Of a stretch of DNA of 64,000 bases, positions 35,257-42,812 are shown in pieces. The DNA is taken from the NCBI GenBank assembly GCA_034429475.1, contig DAOUGD010000126.1, positions 139,972 to 203,971 on the forward strand, written 5' to 3'. The notes under the pieces were generated by a model. That model worked only from the letters and a program-made list of their open reading frames with translations. It did not search any database and was not told the origin of the DNA. The translations under genes were made by a program, and so were the position numbers. The DNA is from JAKQHY01 sp034429475. Its GTDB lineage: Bacteria > Chloroflexota > Anaerolineae > B4-G1 > SLSP01. Position 1 is the stretch's first letter. Every line of letters begins with the position of its first letter.

Positions 35257-35286
35257 AAAAAGGCCGACACTTGTGTCGGCCTTTTT
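35257..35286. terminator. Bidirectional intrinsic terminator
   Basis: AAAAAGGCCGACA (35257-35269), loop CTTG, TGTCGGCCTTTTT (35274-35286). The stem is perfect with T-runs on both strands. It lies between the convergent ferredoxin (+) and PHP phosphoesterase (-) genes and can serve both. Confidence 0.92.
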
Positions 35287-35334
35287 GTGTTGGCAGGGAA
35301 AGGTTTTGCGGCGGCTGGGGCGCGCCGACAGAGA

Positions 35335-36396
35335 TCATAGGATGTAGATCGGGCTGGAAAAAATCCAACCGACTTTGCGCCCCCAGAAACGCCGGTACAC
35401 CTCAACGCGGTAGACACCCGGATCAACCAAAAGGTGTTGCAGGTAAGTTCCATGACGGCGCAGGACGCGCTTGCCGTTGCGCAGCAGGTGAATGTCGCCG
35501 GGCGCCGGCAGCGTAATTTCGAAGGCGATCGCGCCCAACCGTCGCAACTCTTCTCCCACGGTGGCCTGCGCCGTGCCGCTGCGGGCCACAAAGCGAAACC
35601 CGCGCGTGGAGTGGGGGAGGTCGTACCCCACCCAGGTGCGCCCGGTGCGCAGCGCCTCGTAAAGCAGGGCCTTGTCGTGCGCCACTTCCCCGGTCAAGGC
35701 GCCCTGCGTCAGCACGTGCGTGTTCACACAGCGAAACAGATAGGCGTAGGGGAATAACTGCCGGGTAACCGGCCCCCAGTGATAGACGGTGGCGTGGGCG
35801 TCGGAATTACCCAGGACGGCCAGCTTGCGGCCCTGGTTGAGCAGCTCATCCCACAGCCGCAACGTAGCGCGAAAAGGGCCGGTGATGCCCCAGGCCGGCT
35901 GCAAGCCGTAGATCAACGCCGCCGGTTTGCACCACGCCAGGCTTTTGAACTCCGACATATAATTCCACAGCTCCAACCCGCTGACCCCCTCGACCGGCCA
36001 ATCGGCCCAGGGAATGGCGGCCAGTTCCGGGCCGAGCGGGCTGGCTTTTTCGATAGGGTGCGCCAGATAACAGAAGCCGCCGCGCGCCAGAGCTGTCTGA
36101 ATCAACGTGTGGCTGCTGCCGAAGCTGTAAGGCGACAGCTCCTGGGAGCTGTTGTAGACCAGCAGGTGGCTGGCCTGGGGGCGGCGGCGCGCGTTGTGGA
36201 CTTCCTCGCCGACCAACAGTAGCACGCGCCCATAATAGGCTTCCAACCCTTCGGGCCGGACGTTGTGATCCGTCACGATGACGAAATTTAACCCTGCCTG
36301 GGCCGCTGCCTCGACGATGGCTTGGTGGGGCGACTGTCCATCCGAATACACGGAGTGGGTGTGTAGGTTTCCGGCATACTCGCGGTAGTCTTGCAT
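35335..36396 (-). CDS. PHP-domain metal-dependent phosphoesterase
   Basis: The 353-residue protein carries the PHP metal-site motifs: NLHTHSVYSDG near the N-terminus, IVTDHN, a GEEVHN segment, LAHP and GNSDAH. These are typical of stand-alone PHP phosphoesterases that bind two or three metal ions and hydrolyse phosphoesters; the substrate cannot be told. A C-terminal domain of about 90 residues (from roughly 260) is beta-rich and unrecognised. No signal peptide. The promoter at 36406-36433 places transcription within a few bases of the ATG and no ribosome binding site is visible, so translation is probably leaderless. The next gene, divergently oriented, also contains a PHP domain. Confidence 0.88.
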   Translation of the reverse strand: MQDYREYAGNLHTHSVYSDGQSPHQAIVEAAAQAGLNFVIVTDHNVRPEGLEAYYGRVLLLVGEEVHNARRRPQASHLLVYNSSQELSPYSFGSSHTLIQTALARGGFCYLAHPIEKASPLGPELAAIPWADWPVEGVSGLELWNYMSEFKSLAWCKPAALIYGLQPAWGITGPFRATLRLWDELLNQGRKLAVLGNSDAHATVYHWGPVTRQLFPYAYLFRCVNTHVLTQGALTGEVAHDKALLYEALRTGRTWVGYDLPHSTRGFRFVARSGTAQATVGEELRRLGAIAFEITLPAPGDIHLLRNGKRVLRRHGTYLQHLLVDPGVYRVEVYRRFWGRKVGWIFSSPIYIL

Positions 36397-36405
36397 ATCG
36401 CTGCG

Positions 36406-36433
36406 ATTGTAGGGGCAAAGAGAGAATTGTCAA
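36406..36433 (-). promoter_or_regulatory. Sigma70-type promoter for a probably leaderless PHP mRNA
   Basis: On the minus strand: TTGACA (36433-36428), 16-bp spacer, TACAAT (36411-36406). The predicted transcription start is near 36399, only about three bases before the ATG at 36396. Confidence 0.8.
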
Positions 36434-36499
36434 ACCATCAAGAAATATTTGTTTCAGTTGTAAAAACCGAGCTTTGTAGTTCGTTTCTGTTGTGAAAAT

Positions 36500-36528
36500 T
36501 TGCCCCTTCTCTCAAAACCACCTATAAT
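36500..36528 (+). promoter_or_regulatory. Sigma70-type promoter upstream of polX
   Basis: TTGCCC (36500-36505), 17-bp spacer, TATAAT (36523-36528). The predicted start is near 36535. Confidence 0.6.
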
Positions 36529-36700
36529 GAGGGTAATAATCCGCCATGGCAATGATCCCCTGAGTGTTTTATGAGATGGGATGAGGCTGGAGCGGCGCCA
36601 CCCTGAATCCTCATAGCCCCGTGGGTTGTCGGGACATTGACATGGTCAGCACCATAACTCGTCGTAAGGTTGCAGGTCTCAGTAGTGAGAGGAGGCAGAG

Positions 36701-38458
36701 ATGAGTGAGCAGCAGAACGCCTTGGCCGGCATTTTTGAGACGATGGCGAATGTGTTGGAGCTGCAAGGGGAGAACCCCCATCGTACCCAGGCTTATCGGC
36801 GGGCCGCCGAGAGTCTGCGCGCGTTGGCAGAACCCCTGGAACAAGTCTGGCGCGAGAACCGGTTGAAAGCAATACCGGGAGTGGGCGATATTCTGGCGGC
36901 CAAGATCACGGAATATCTGCAAACAGGCGCCATCGCGGCCTATACTCGCCTGTTGGATCAGGTCCCCGTAGAACTGTTGGAATTGCTGGAAATTCCCGAT
37001 GTCGGCCCCCGGCGCGCCAAACTTTTTTGGAACACTCTGGGAATTATCTCCGTTGACGACCTGGAATTAGCGATCATCGCCGGACAATTGCGCCAAATCA
37101 AGGGCGTCGGCGCGCGGATGGAGCAAAAGTTGTTGGAAAACATCCGCGCCTGGCGACGGCAAAGTACCGGGCGCATCCCGCTGGGCGTCGCCTGGCCGCT
37201 GCTCCAGGACATCTGCCGGGCATTGCGTGACATCCCCGGTGTTTTCCACGCCGAACCGGCCGGCAGTTTGCGCCGGATGCGCGAGACGGTAGGGGCCGTG
37301 GAGTTGTTGGTGGCGACGGAAGATCCCATCACGGTGATGGGGTGCTTTTGTAACCTGCCGCTCGTAGAAACCGTGTTGCTCAGCAACCCGGCGAAGACTT
37401 CGGTGCGCACGGCGGATGGCATTCAGGTGGATTTGCGTGTGTTGCCGCCGGAGCGATGGGGCTCCGGCTTGCAGTTCTTTACCGGCAGTCAGGCGCATAA
37501 CATCCACATTCGGAACCTGGCGCAGCAGCAGGGATTGACGCTGAACGAGTATGGCTTCCGCCGGGACAACGGCTCCGAGATCGTCTGCGCCGGGGAAGAG
37601 GCGGTGTACGCCACGCTGGGGCTGCCCTGGATTCCGCCGGAACTGCGCGAAGATCGGGGCGAGATTGAGGCCGCACAGGAAGGCCGCCTGCCGCGTCTGG
37701 TGGAGCGCGGCGACTTGTTGGGGGATTTCCAGTGTCACACCGATTATTCCAACGGTGAGCACGGGCTGGCAGAGATGGCGGTGGCGGCGCGCCAGGTCGG
37801 CCTGCGATACATAATCGTTGCCGATCACACGAACGGAACGGCCTGTAGCAATGGTCTGACGCCTGGCGCGCTGGACGACTTCCTGGCCGACGTCGCCCGC
37901 GTCAACGCGCGGTTTGACCGGGGGGCGTCTATCGAGCCGGAGTTCCGCGTGTTTGCCGGGGCCGAAGTGAACATTCAGGCCGATGGGACGCTGGATTGGC
38001 CGGACGCCGCGCTGGCGCGTCTGGATTTTGTGGTGGCGTCGGTGCATACCGACCTGGGTTTACCGTGCGACCAGATGACGCAGCGCCTCCTCACCGCGAT
38101 GCAGAATCCCCACGTGGATTTGATCGGACATCCCCTGAACCGCCTGTTGGGTCTGCGTCACCGCGTGGATTTGGACGTTGACGCCGTATTTCGCGTGGCT
38201 GCGGCGCGTGGGGTGGCGTTAGAAATCAACGCCTGGCCGCAACGCCTCGACTTGAATGATATTTATGTGCGCCGCGCCCTGGAGTTGGGTGTCACCCTGG
38301 CGATCAGCTCCGACGCCCACGACCGGGATGGGTTTGCCGTGTTGGACTTCGGCATGGCGATGGCCCGGCGGGGGTGGGCCGGGCCGCAGCACTTGCTCAA
38401 CGCGCGCCCGGCTGCCGAAATTACCCGCTGGCGTCAAGCTCGGATGCGGCAGGGATAG
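36701..38458 (+). CDS. polX: Family X DNA polymerase (PolX) with C-terminal PHP domain; polymerase site altered
   Basis: The 585-residue protein has the bacterial PolX layout. An N-terminal helix-hairpin-helix region (about 1-150; IPGVGDILAAKI, IPDVGPRRAKLF, IKGVGARM) is followed by a nucleotidyltransferase fold (about 150-315) and a PHP exonuclease domain (about 335-570; FQCHTDYSNG, VADHT, GAEVNI, GHP, SSDAHD). In active PolX the GS...RR motif is followed by a DxD metal pair; here the segment after AGSLRRMRETVG reads A199-V200-E201, while the third Asp (D244 in VDLRVL) is kept. Polymerase activity is therefore doubtful, whereas the PHP nuclease looks usable. GAGGAGG supports ATG 36701. Family role: base-excision repair or 3'-5' end processing. 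Confidence 0.93.
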   Translation: MSEQQNALAGIFETMANVLELQGENPHRTQAYRRAAESLRALAEPLEQVWRENRLKAIPGVGDILAAKITEYLQTGAIAAYTRLLDQVPVELLELLEIPDVGPRRAKLFWNTLGIISVDDLELAIIAGQLRQIKGVGARMEQKLLENIRAWRRQSTGRIPLGVAWPLLQDICRALRDIPGVFHAEPAGSLRRMRETVGAVELLVATEDPITVMGCFCNLPLVETVLLSNPAKTSVRTADGIQVDLRVLPPERWGSGLQFFTGSQAHNIHIRNLAQQQGLTLNEYGFRRDNGSEIVCAGEEAVYATLGLPWIPPELREDRGEIEAAQEGRLPRLVERGDLLGDFQCHTDYSNGEHGLAEMAVAARQVGLRYIIVADHTNGTACSNGLTPGALDDFLADVARVNARFDRGASIEPEFRVFAGAEVNIQADGTLDWPDAALARLDFVVASVHTDLGLPCDQMTQRLLTAMQNPHVDLIGHPLNRLLGLRHRVDLDVDAVFRVAAARGVALEINAWPQRLDLNDIYVRRALELGVTLAISSDAHDRDGFAVLDFGMAMARRGWAGPQHLLNARPAAEITRWRQARMRQG

Positions 38459-38530
38459 AATGTGGTAAAATTACAGCCATTTGGTCATTGACTGCCGCGT
38501 ATAGTCGCGGCGCACGGTGGGAGATAGAGG

Positions 38531-38575
38531 GCTTTTGCTTGTTGAGCGCAGCTTGGCAATGCAAAAGCTTTCTTT
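38531..38575 (+). terminator. Possible terminator after polX
   Basis: GCTTTTGC (38531-38538) pairs with GCAAAAGC (38561-38568) across a 22-nt loop and is followed by TTTCTTTT. The large loop lowers confidence. The rest of 38459-38658 shows no gene or clear promoter. Confidence 0.4.
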
Positions 38576-38658
38576 TAATCGGCTTTCGGGCTGCGATTGT
38601 GATCCAGATAAGCTTCATAGGCAGTCTCAGGTAGGGCAGGGTGGATTGGGAGGTAGGA

Positions 38659-39618
38659 ATGGCGTCTTTGTATTTCATTGCGGTAGATTTAGGCGGAACG
38701 CAGATTCGGGCGGCCCGTTATACATCGGATGACGTGTTGGAAGCGCGGGTTGCGATGCCCACCGGCGCGGATGAAGGCCAGTCTGCTGTGCTGCGGCGCG
38801 TCCAATCGGCCATTCATCAGGTGTGGCCGATGAACAGTCCGGTCTCCGGGATTGCCATTGGCGTGCCAGGTCCCGTAGATTTCAAGCGGGGGGTGGTGCG
38901 GTTCACCCCTAATCTGCCGGGATGGCAGAACGTCCCGATGCGGGACATCCTGCTGGAAAAATTCAAAGTGCCAGTCTTTGTCGGCAATGATGCCGACGTG
39001 GCGGCGTTGGCCGAGCATCGCTTCGGGGCGGGGCGCGGGGTGGCCGATATGATCTACATGACGATCAGCACCGGCATCGGCGGGGGATTGATTTTCAACA
39101 ACCGCCTGTTCACGGGCGGGAACGGGTTGGGGGGCGAGATCGGCCACATTGTGGTGGATATGAACGGCCCGCTGTGCGGTTGTGGCAACTCCGGCTGCCT
39201 GGAGGTGATGGCCTCGGGGACGGCCATTGCGCGGCTGGCCCGCGAGCGCCTCGCTGCCGGCGCCTCGTCGGTGCTGACGGAGATGGTTCGCGGCGACCTG
39301 GCGAAGATTACCGCCAAGGAGGTCAACGAGGCGGGGCAGCAAGGCGATCCCCTGGCCATTGCGGTCTTTGAACAGGCCGGCGCTTATCTCGGCGCAACGA
39401 TCGTGGGGATGATGTATTTGCTGAATCCCTCACTGTTTGTGTTGGGGGGCAGCGTGACGTTGGCCGGCGATTTGTTATTCGGCCCACTGCGCAAGACGAT
39501 AGCGGCGCGCGCGCCTGTGGCATACCAGGAGCAAACCCGCGTGGTTCCGGCTATGTTGGGCGGGGATGTGGGGTTGTGGGGGGCGCTGGCGTTATGTCTG
39601 ATGGAATTGGGGTTGTAG
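38659..39618 (+). CDS. ROK-family sugar kinase (glucokinase-like)
   Basis: The 319-residue protein has the ROK signatures: an N-terminal phosphate-binding DLGGTQIRAA, GVPGPVDFKRG, catalytic-region GNDADVAALAE, ISTGIGGG, GHIVVD and the ROK zinc motif CGCGNSGCLE. It probably phosphorylates glucose or a related sugar with ATP in the cytoplasm; the exact substrate cannot be read from sequence. GGGAGGT (38648-38654) precedes ATG 38659; the GTG at 38641 is upstream of that site and is rejected. Only 3 nt separate it from the VanW gene downstream, so the two are probably co-transcribed. Confidence 0.92.
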   Translation: MASLYFIAVDLGGTQIRAARYTSDDVLEARVAMPTGADEGQSAVLRRVQSAIHQVWPMNSPVSGIAIGVPGPVDFKRGVVRFTPNLPGWQNVPMRDILLEKFKVPVFVGNDADVAALAEHRFGAGRGVADMIYMTISTGIGGGLIFNNRLFTGGNGLGGEIGHIVVDMNGPLCGCGNSGCLEVMASGTAIARLARERLAAGASSVLTEMVRGDLAKITAKEVNEAGQQGDPLAIAVFEQAGAYLGATIVGMMYLLNPSLFVLGGSVTLAGDLLFGPLRKTIAARAPVAYQEQTRVVPAMLGGDVGLWGALALCLMELGL

Positions 39619-39621
39619 ACG

Positions 39622-41424
39622 ATGGGGCGCTTATTGATGGCTTTGACGGTGGTCCTGCTGCTGCTGATCACTGTGTCTGCCTGGGTTTTGGGGCCGGGCC
39701 TGCAACATAAGTTCTTGCCCGGCGTGTGGGTGTGGGATATCGCCCTGGGCGGCATGACGCCGGAGGCAGCCGCCGCCCACCTGGCGGTATCCCTGCCCTT
39801 GCAGCAGCCGAATCTGGTGATCGTTGGCCCTGAGGGGCAGCGCTGGTCATTTTCCCCCGCCGATCTGGGAATGATGGTGGATACGTCGGCCACGTTGACG
39901 CCCGCTTACGCTGTCGGGCGTCAACAAACGGGTGTGGACGGCCTGCGCGAACGCCTGAACGTGCTGCTCAACGGTGTCACGTTTGCCCCGGTGCTGGCCT
40001 GGGACGAGCGTCCGGCGTTGGAGCGCCTCCAGGCCATTGCCGTGGAGTTGGCGCAGCCGGCGCAGGACGCGACCGTGCAGATGCAGGGAACGGAGTTGAC
40101 CCTGGCGCCAGGGCGGGTGGGGCGGCAGATGAGCGTCACGGCGACGCTGGAGGCGCTGCTGCCGCATCTCTATACGTTGGCGCCGGCGGAGGTGGTGCCG
40201 GTGTTCACCGCCTTGCCGCCGCAGATCAGCGATGACAAGGTGGAGCGCGCGCTGGCAATGGCGCACACGATGCTGGCGCAGCCGTTGACGCTGGTGCTGG
40301 CCGATCCGCAGGAGGGCGATCCCGGCCCGTGGGTACTGCCCGCCGACGTGTTGGTGGGAATGTTGGACGTTCAGATTGACGCCGAGTCCGTCTGGGTGGG
40401 CCTGGACCAGGTGGAACTGGCGCAGTTCCTCAGTCCCCTGGCGCTGGCCCTTTTCCGCGAGCCGGTGGACGCGACGTTCCGCTTTGACGCCGCCACCGTT
40501 TCGTTGACGCCGATCACCCCTAGCATCACCGGGCGCGAGTTGGATGTGGCGGCAACGATCCTCAGCATCAACGAGAAACTGCAAAATGGCGAGCATTTTA
40601 TTCCCCTGGTGGTCAACACCATTTCTCCGGCTCGCCCGGACACCATCACGGCTGCCGATCTGGGCATTCGGGAGGTGGTGGCGGTGGGCGAGTCTTACTT
40701 CACCGGTTCTTCTTCGGCGCGCGATAAGAATATCCGCCTGGGCGCCTCAAAATTCGACGGGGTTATGATTGCCCCGGACCAGACGTTCTCGTTCAACGAG
40801 TATCTGGGCGCCGTTTCAGTGGAGGAGGGGTACGACGAGTCTTACGTCATCATCAACGGGCGCACGGTGCCGGGGGTGGGTGGGGGCATTTGTCAGGTCG
40901 CTACCACCGCGTTCCGGGCGGCGTTCTATGGGGGCTACCCGATTGTGGAGCGTTGGGCGCACGCCTACCGGGTGGGGTATTACGAAATTGGCGGCTTCGG
41001 CCCCGGTTTTGACGCGACGGTCTATTCTCCGCTGGTGGATTTTCGCTTTAAAAACGACACACCCTACCATATCTTGATTCAAACTGAAGTGGATGCGGCG
41101 CGCGCCCGGCTGCGCTTTGTGTTCTACAGTACGCCGGATGGCCGCGCGGTAGAACAAATCGGCCCGGAGTGGGGCGAGCCGGAACCGGCCGGCGATCCCA
41201 TCTATGAGTACGATCCCACCATGCCCTCCGGCACGGTGGTCAAGGTGGAGACTCCCCACGATGGTTTGCTGGCGACGCTGGGGCGTGTGGTGCGTGACGC
41301 CTCCGGCGCTATCCTGTACCGGGATAATTTCGTCAGTCATTTTGTGCCGTGGCCGGCGCAGTACAAGTACGGCCCGAACTATACGCCGCCGCCCGCCGCC
41401 GTCGTGGTTACGCCGGAGCCGTAA
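39622..41424 (+). CDS. VanW-family envelope protein with peptidoglycan-binding-like repeats
   Basis: The 600-residue protein starts with a signal anchor or signal peptide (about 4-24, LLMALTVVLLLLITVSAWVL). Two repeats resembling PG_binding_4 follow (about 35-140 and 185-340). The VanW domain is about 370-520 (LGASKFDGVMIAPDQTFSFN, GGGICQVATT, PIVERWAHAY), with a beta-rich C-terminal tail. VanW proteins are common in Gram-positive-type envelopes and their biochemical role is not settled. Its tight spacing after a ROK kinase suggests co-expression, though a functional link is unclear. A CAACGGAT repeat and a bidirectional terminator follow. Confidence 0.9.
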   Translation: MGRLLMALTVVLLLLITVSAWVLGPGLQHKFLPGVWVWDIALGGMTPEAAAAHLAVSLPLQQPNLVIVGPEGQRWSFSPADLGMMVDTSATLTPAYAVGRQQTGVDGLRERLNVLLNGVTFAPVLAWDERPALERLQAIAVELAQPAQDATVQMQGTELTLAPGRVGRQMSVTATLEALLPHLYTLAPAEVVPVFTALPPQISDDKVERALAMAHTMLAQPLTLVLADPQEGDPGPWVLPADVLVGMLDVQIDAESVWVGLDQVELAQFLSPLALALFREPVDATFRFDAATVSLTPITPSITGRELDVAATILSINEKLQNGEHFIPLVVNTISPARPDTITAADLGIREVVAVGESYFTGSSSARDKNIRLGASKFDGVMIAPDQTFSFNEYLGAVSVEEGYDESYVIINGRTVPGVGGGICQVATTAFRAAFYGGYPIVERWAHAYRVGYYEIGGFGPGFDATVYSPLVDFRFKNDTPYHILIQTEVDAARARLRFVFYSTPDGRAVEQIGPEWGEPEPAGDPIYEYDPTMPSGTVVKVETPHDGLLATLGRVVRDASGAILYRDNFVSHFVPWPAQYKYGPNYTPPPAAVVVTPEP

Positions 41425-41426
41425 TG

Positions 41427-41483
41427 GGTCAACGGATTCAACGGATGGAACGGGTGGTCAAATAGCTTCTAAATCCGTTGACC
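41427..41483. repeat. CAACGGAT-type palindromic repeat, copy B
   Basis: GGTCAACGGATT (41427-41438) and its exact complement AATCCGTTGACC (41472-41483) enclose additional CAACGGAT-like units. It starts 2 nt after the vanW-family stop codon. Confidence 0.75.
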
Positions 41484-41496
41484 GAGAAGCAAAAAC

Positions 41497-41528
41497 AGAC
41501 CCTCCCACCTCATCAGGTGGGAGGGTCT
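41497..41528. terminator. Bidirectional intrinsic terminator
   Basis: AGACCCTCCCACCT (41497-41510), loop CATC, AGGTGGGAGGGTCT (41515-41528): a perfect 14-bp stem. The minus strand continues into GTTTTT, so it fits the gene at 41589-42650 best; the plus strand has only a weak T-rich tail. Confidence 0.85.
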
Positions 41529-41588
41529 ATCTTATCTCAGTCGTTATACGGCCAGGCTGTTAATCGGCGTGGGCGGAGGTTATACCCC

Positions 41589-42650
41589 CTACGCCGCCTT
41601 GACCCAGGCGCGTAATTCAAAAGTGACCTTCTGCGCGAAGCTGTGTTGCGGCAGATTCCCCTGAGCGTATTCCAATTCCTTCACGCGCACTTCGATGCGC
41701 AGCGCGCTGGTCTCAATGGCGGCGCTTTGCCCCGCTGCAAGCTGTTGGATGTCGCCCTTGGGTTCCAGCTTGGCGCGCAAGTCCGGCTCGTTGTAGGCGT
41801 ACTCGCTGGCGAGCACGGTGGTCACGGTGCGGATGTCGCTCTTGTCGAACAGCCAGGCTTCAAACGCGGTGACTTTCTTGGGGTCGCCCGCGCCGATGGT
41901 CTCAGAAATGCCGATGCCGCACTCCCCGAGGAAGTCCGGGCCGATTTCGATGCTGAAGGAGGGGTCGAAGAAATCGTCGCCCATCACGTAGGTGGTGGTG
42001 AAGGACTTGACGGGCGGTTCCACGCCGGGTTCGACTTCTATGGGAGCGCCATAGCCGGTCGGCTCAAAGGCTTCTTCTGGTTCGGGGGCGCGGCGTTTGC
42101 GGATGACCAGGAACCAGACGGCCAGAACGACGCCCAAGGCTAAACACAAGATGGCAATGAGGGTTATAAGGTTTTGCAGTGAGCTTTTTTCGCCGGTATC
42201 CGCCTTTTTGACGCTGGCGCGGATGGCGGTCATATCCTTCTGCATGCGCTGCAACGCAATGATTTTGTTAGTATTGAGTTTGTAATCGGTTAGCCCCTTA
42301 GAAATGGCGCGATCCAGGTCTTTGTCGAGCGCGTCTTTCTTCGCTAACCAGGGAATATCGCCGCTCTTCTCCAAATTTAGCCCCAACCGTTCCGCGGCTA
42401 TGGCGGGGTCTCCGGTCTCCAGGTAATCTTCCGCCACTGCCGCCAGATAGTAGGCCTGAAACTTAGCGTACAGGTGTCCGGGGGAGGCGTCTATCCATTT
42501 CACCGGGAAGAGGCCCCAGCCAATGACCAGCCCGATGGCGACGCCCAGCGCGATGCTGATCCATAGCTTATACTTGTCCCAGATGGGCTGCGCTTTTACC
42601 ATGACTTGAGCAAAAATAGTAAAGCCTTTAGCCAGTAGTGTGTCGAACAT
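41589..42650 (-). CDS. Two-TM membrane protein of unknown function
   Basis: I do not recognise this 353-residue protein. A TM helix (about 31-52) is followed by a helical region (about 55-160) with charged repeats, a second TM helix (about 163-186), a basic cluster (RKRR), a Pro/Glu-rich linker (about 190-220) and a beta-rich domain with conserved-looking aromatic residues (about 220-350, TTYVMGDDFFDPSFSIE, GECGIGISE). Orientation is uncertain. AGGAG 5 nt before ATG 42650 favours it over the GTG at 42656. It is convergent with the VanW gene. A candidate promoter (TTGCAA, 17 bp, TAATCT at 42721-42693 on the minus strand) is weak. Confidence 0.75.
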   Translation of the reverse strand: MFDTLLAKGFTIFAQVMVKAQPIWDKYKLWISIALGVAIGLVIGWGLFPVKWIDASPGHLYAKFQAYYLAAVAEDYLETGDPAIAAERLGLNLEKSGDIPWLAKKDALDKDLDRAISKGLTDYKLNTNKIIALQRMQKDMTAIRASVKKADTGEKSSLQNLITLIAILCLALGVVLAVWFLVIRKRRAPEPEEAFEPTGYGAPIEVEPGVEPPVKSFTTTYVMGDDFFDPSFSIEIGPDFLGECGIGISETIGAGDPKKVTAFEAWLFDKSDIRTVTTVLASEYAYNEPDLRAKLEPKGDIQQLAAGQSAAIETSALRIEVRVKELEYAQGNLPQHSFAQKVTFELRAWVKAA

Positions 42651-42777
42651 AGTCACTCCTTTTAGATGAATAAGGTCATTTCTATATTGAAAAGATTACC
42701 ACGAATGTTATATATTTGCAAGTGTTTTGGTTTGTGCGGGTGGGCTTTATCATTTTCCTGATGATCAGATTGAGTTC

Positions 42778-42805
42778 TTGACGCTCTCTGATGGCAAAGT
42801 ATAAT
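42778..42805 (+). promoter_or_regulatory. Sigma70-type promoter for a probably leaderless mRNA
   Basis: TTGACG (42778-42783), 16-bp spacer, TATAAT (42800-42805). The predicted transcription start (about 42812) coincides with the ATG at 42813, and no ribosome binding site is present. Confidence 0.8.
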
Positions 42806-42812
42806 CGGCGTC

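Larger units (their letters stand above)
36397..36700. other. Divergent promoter region between PHP phosphoesterase and polX
   Basis: The region holds a minus-strand promoter (36406-36433) and a plus-strand promoter (36500-36528). The predicted polX leader is about 165 nt, with small inverted motifs (ATGAGG near 36579 facing CCTCAT near 36609). I recognise no known riboswitch. Confidence 0.55.

Noticed and set aside
38494..38511. GCCGCG-TATAGT-CGCGGC hairpin as a terminator of polX
   Set aside because: Only 6 bp and not followed by a T-run.
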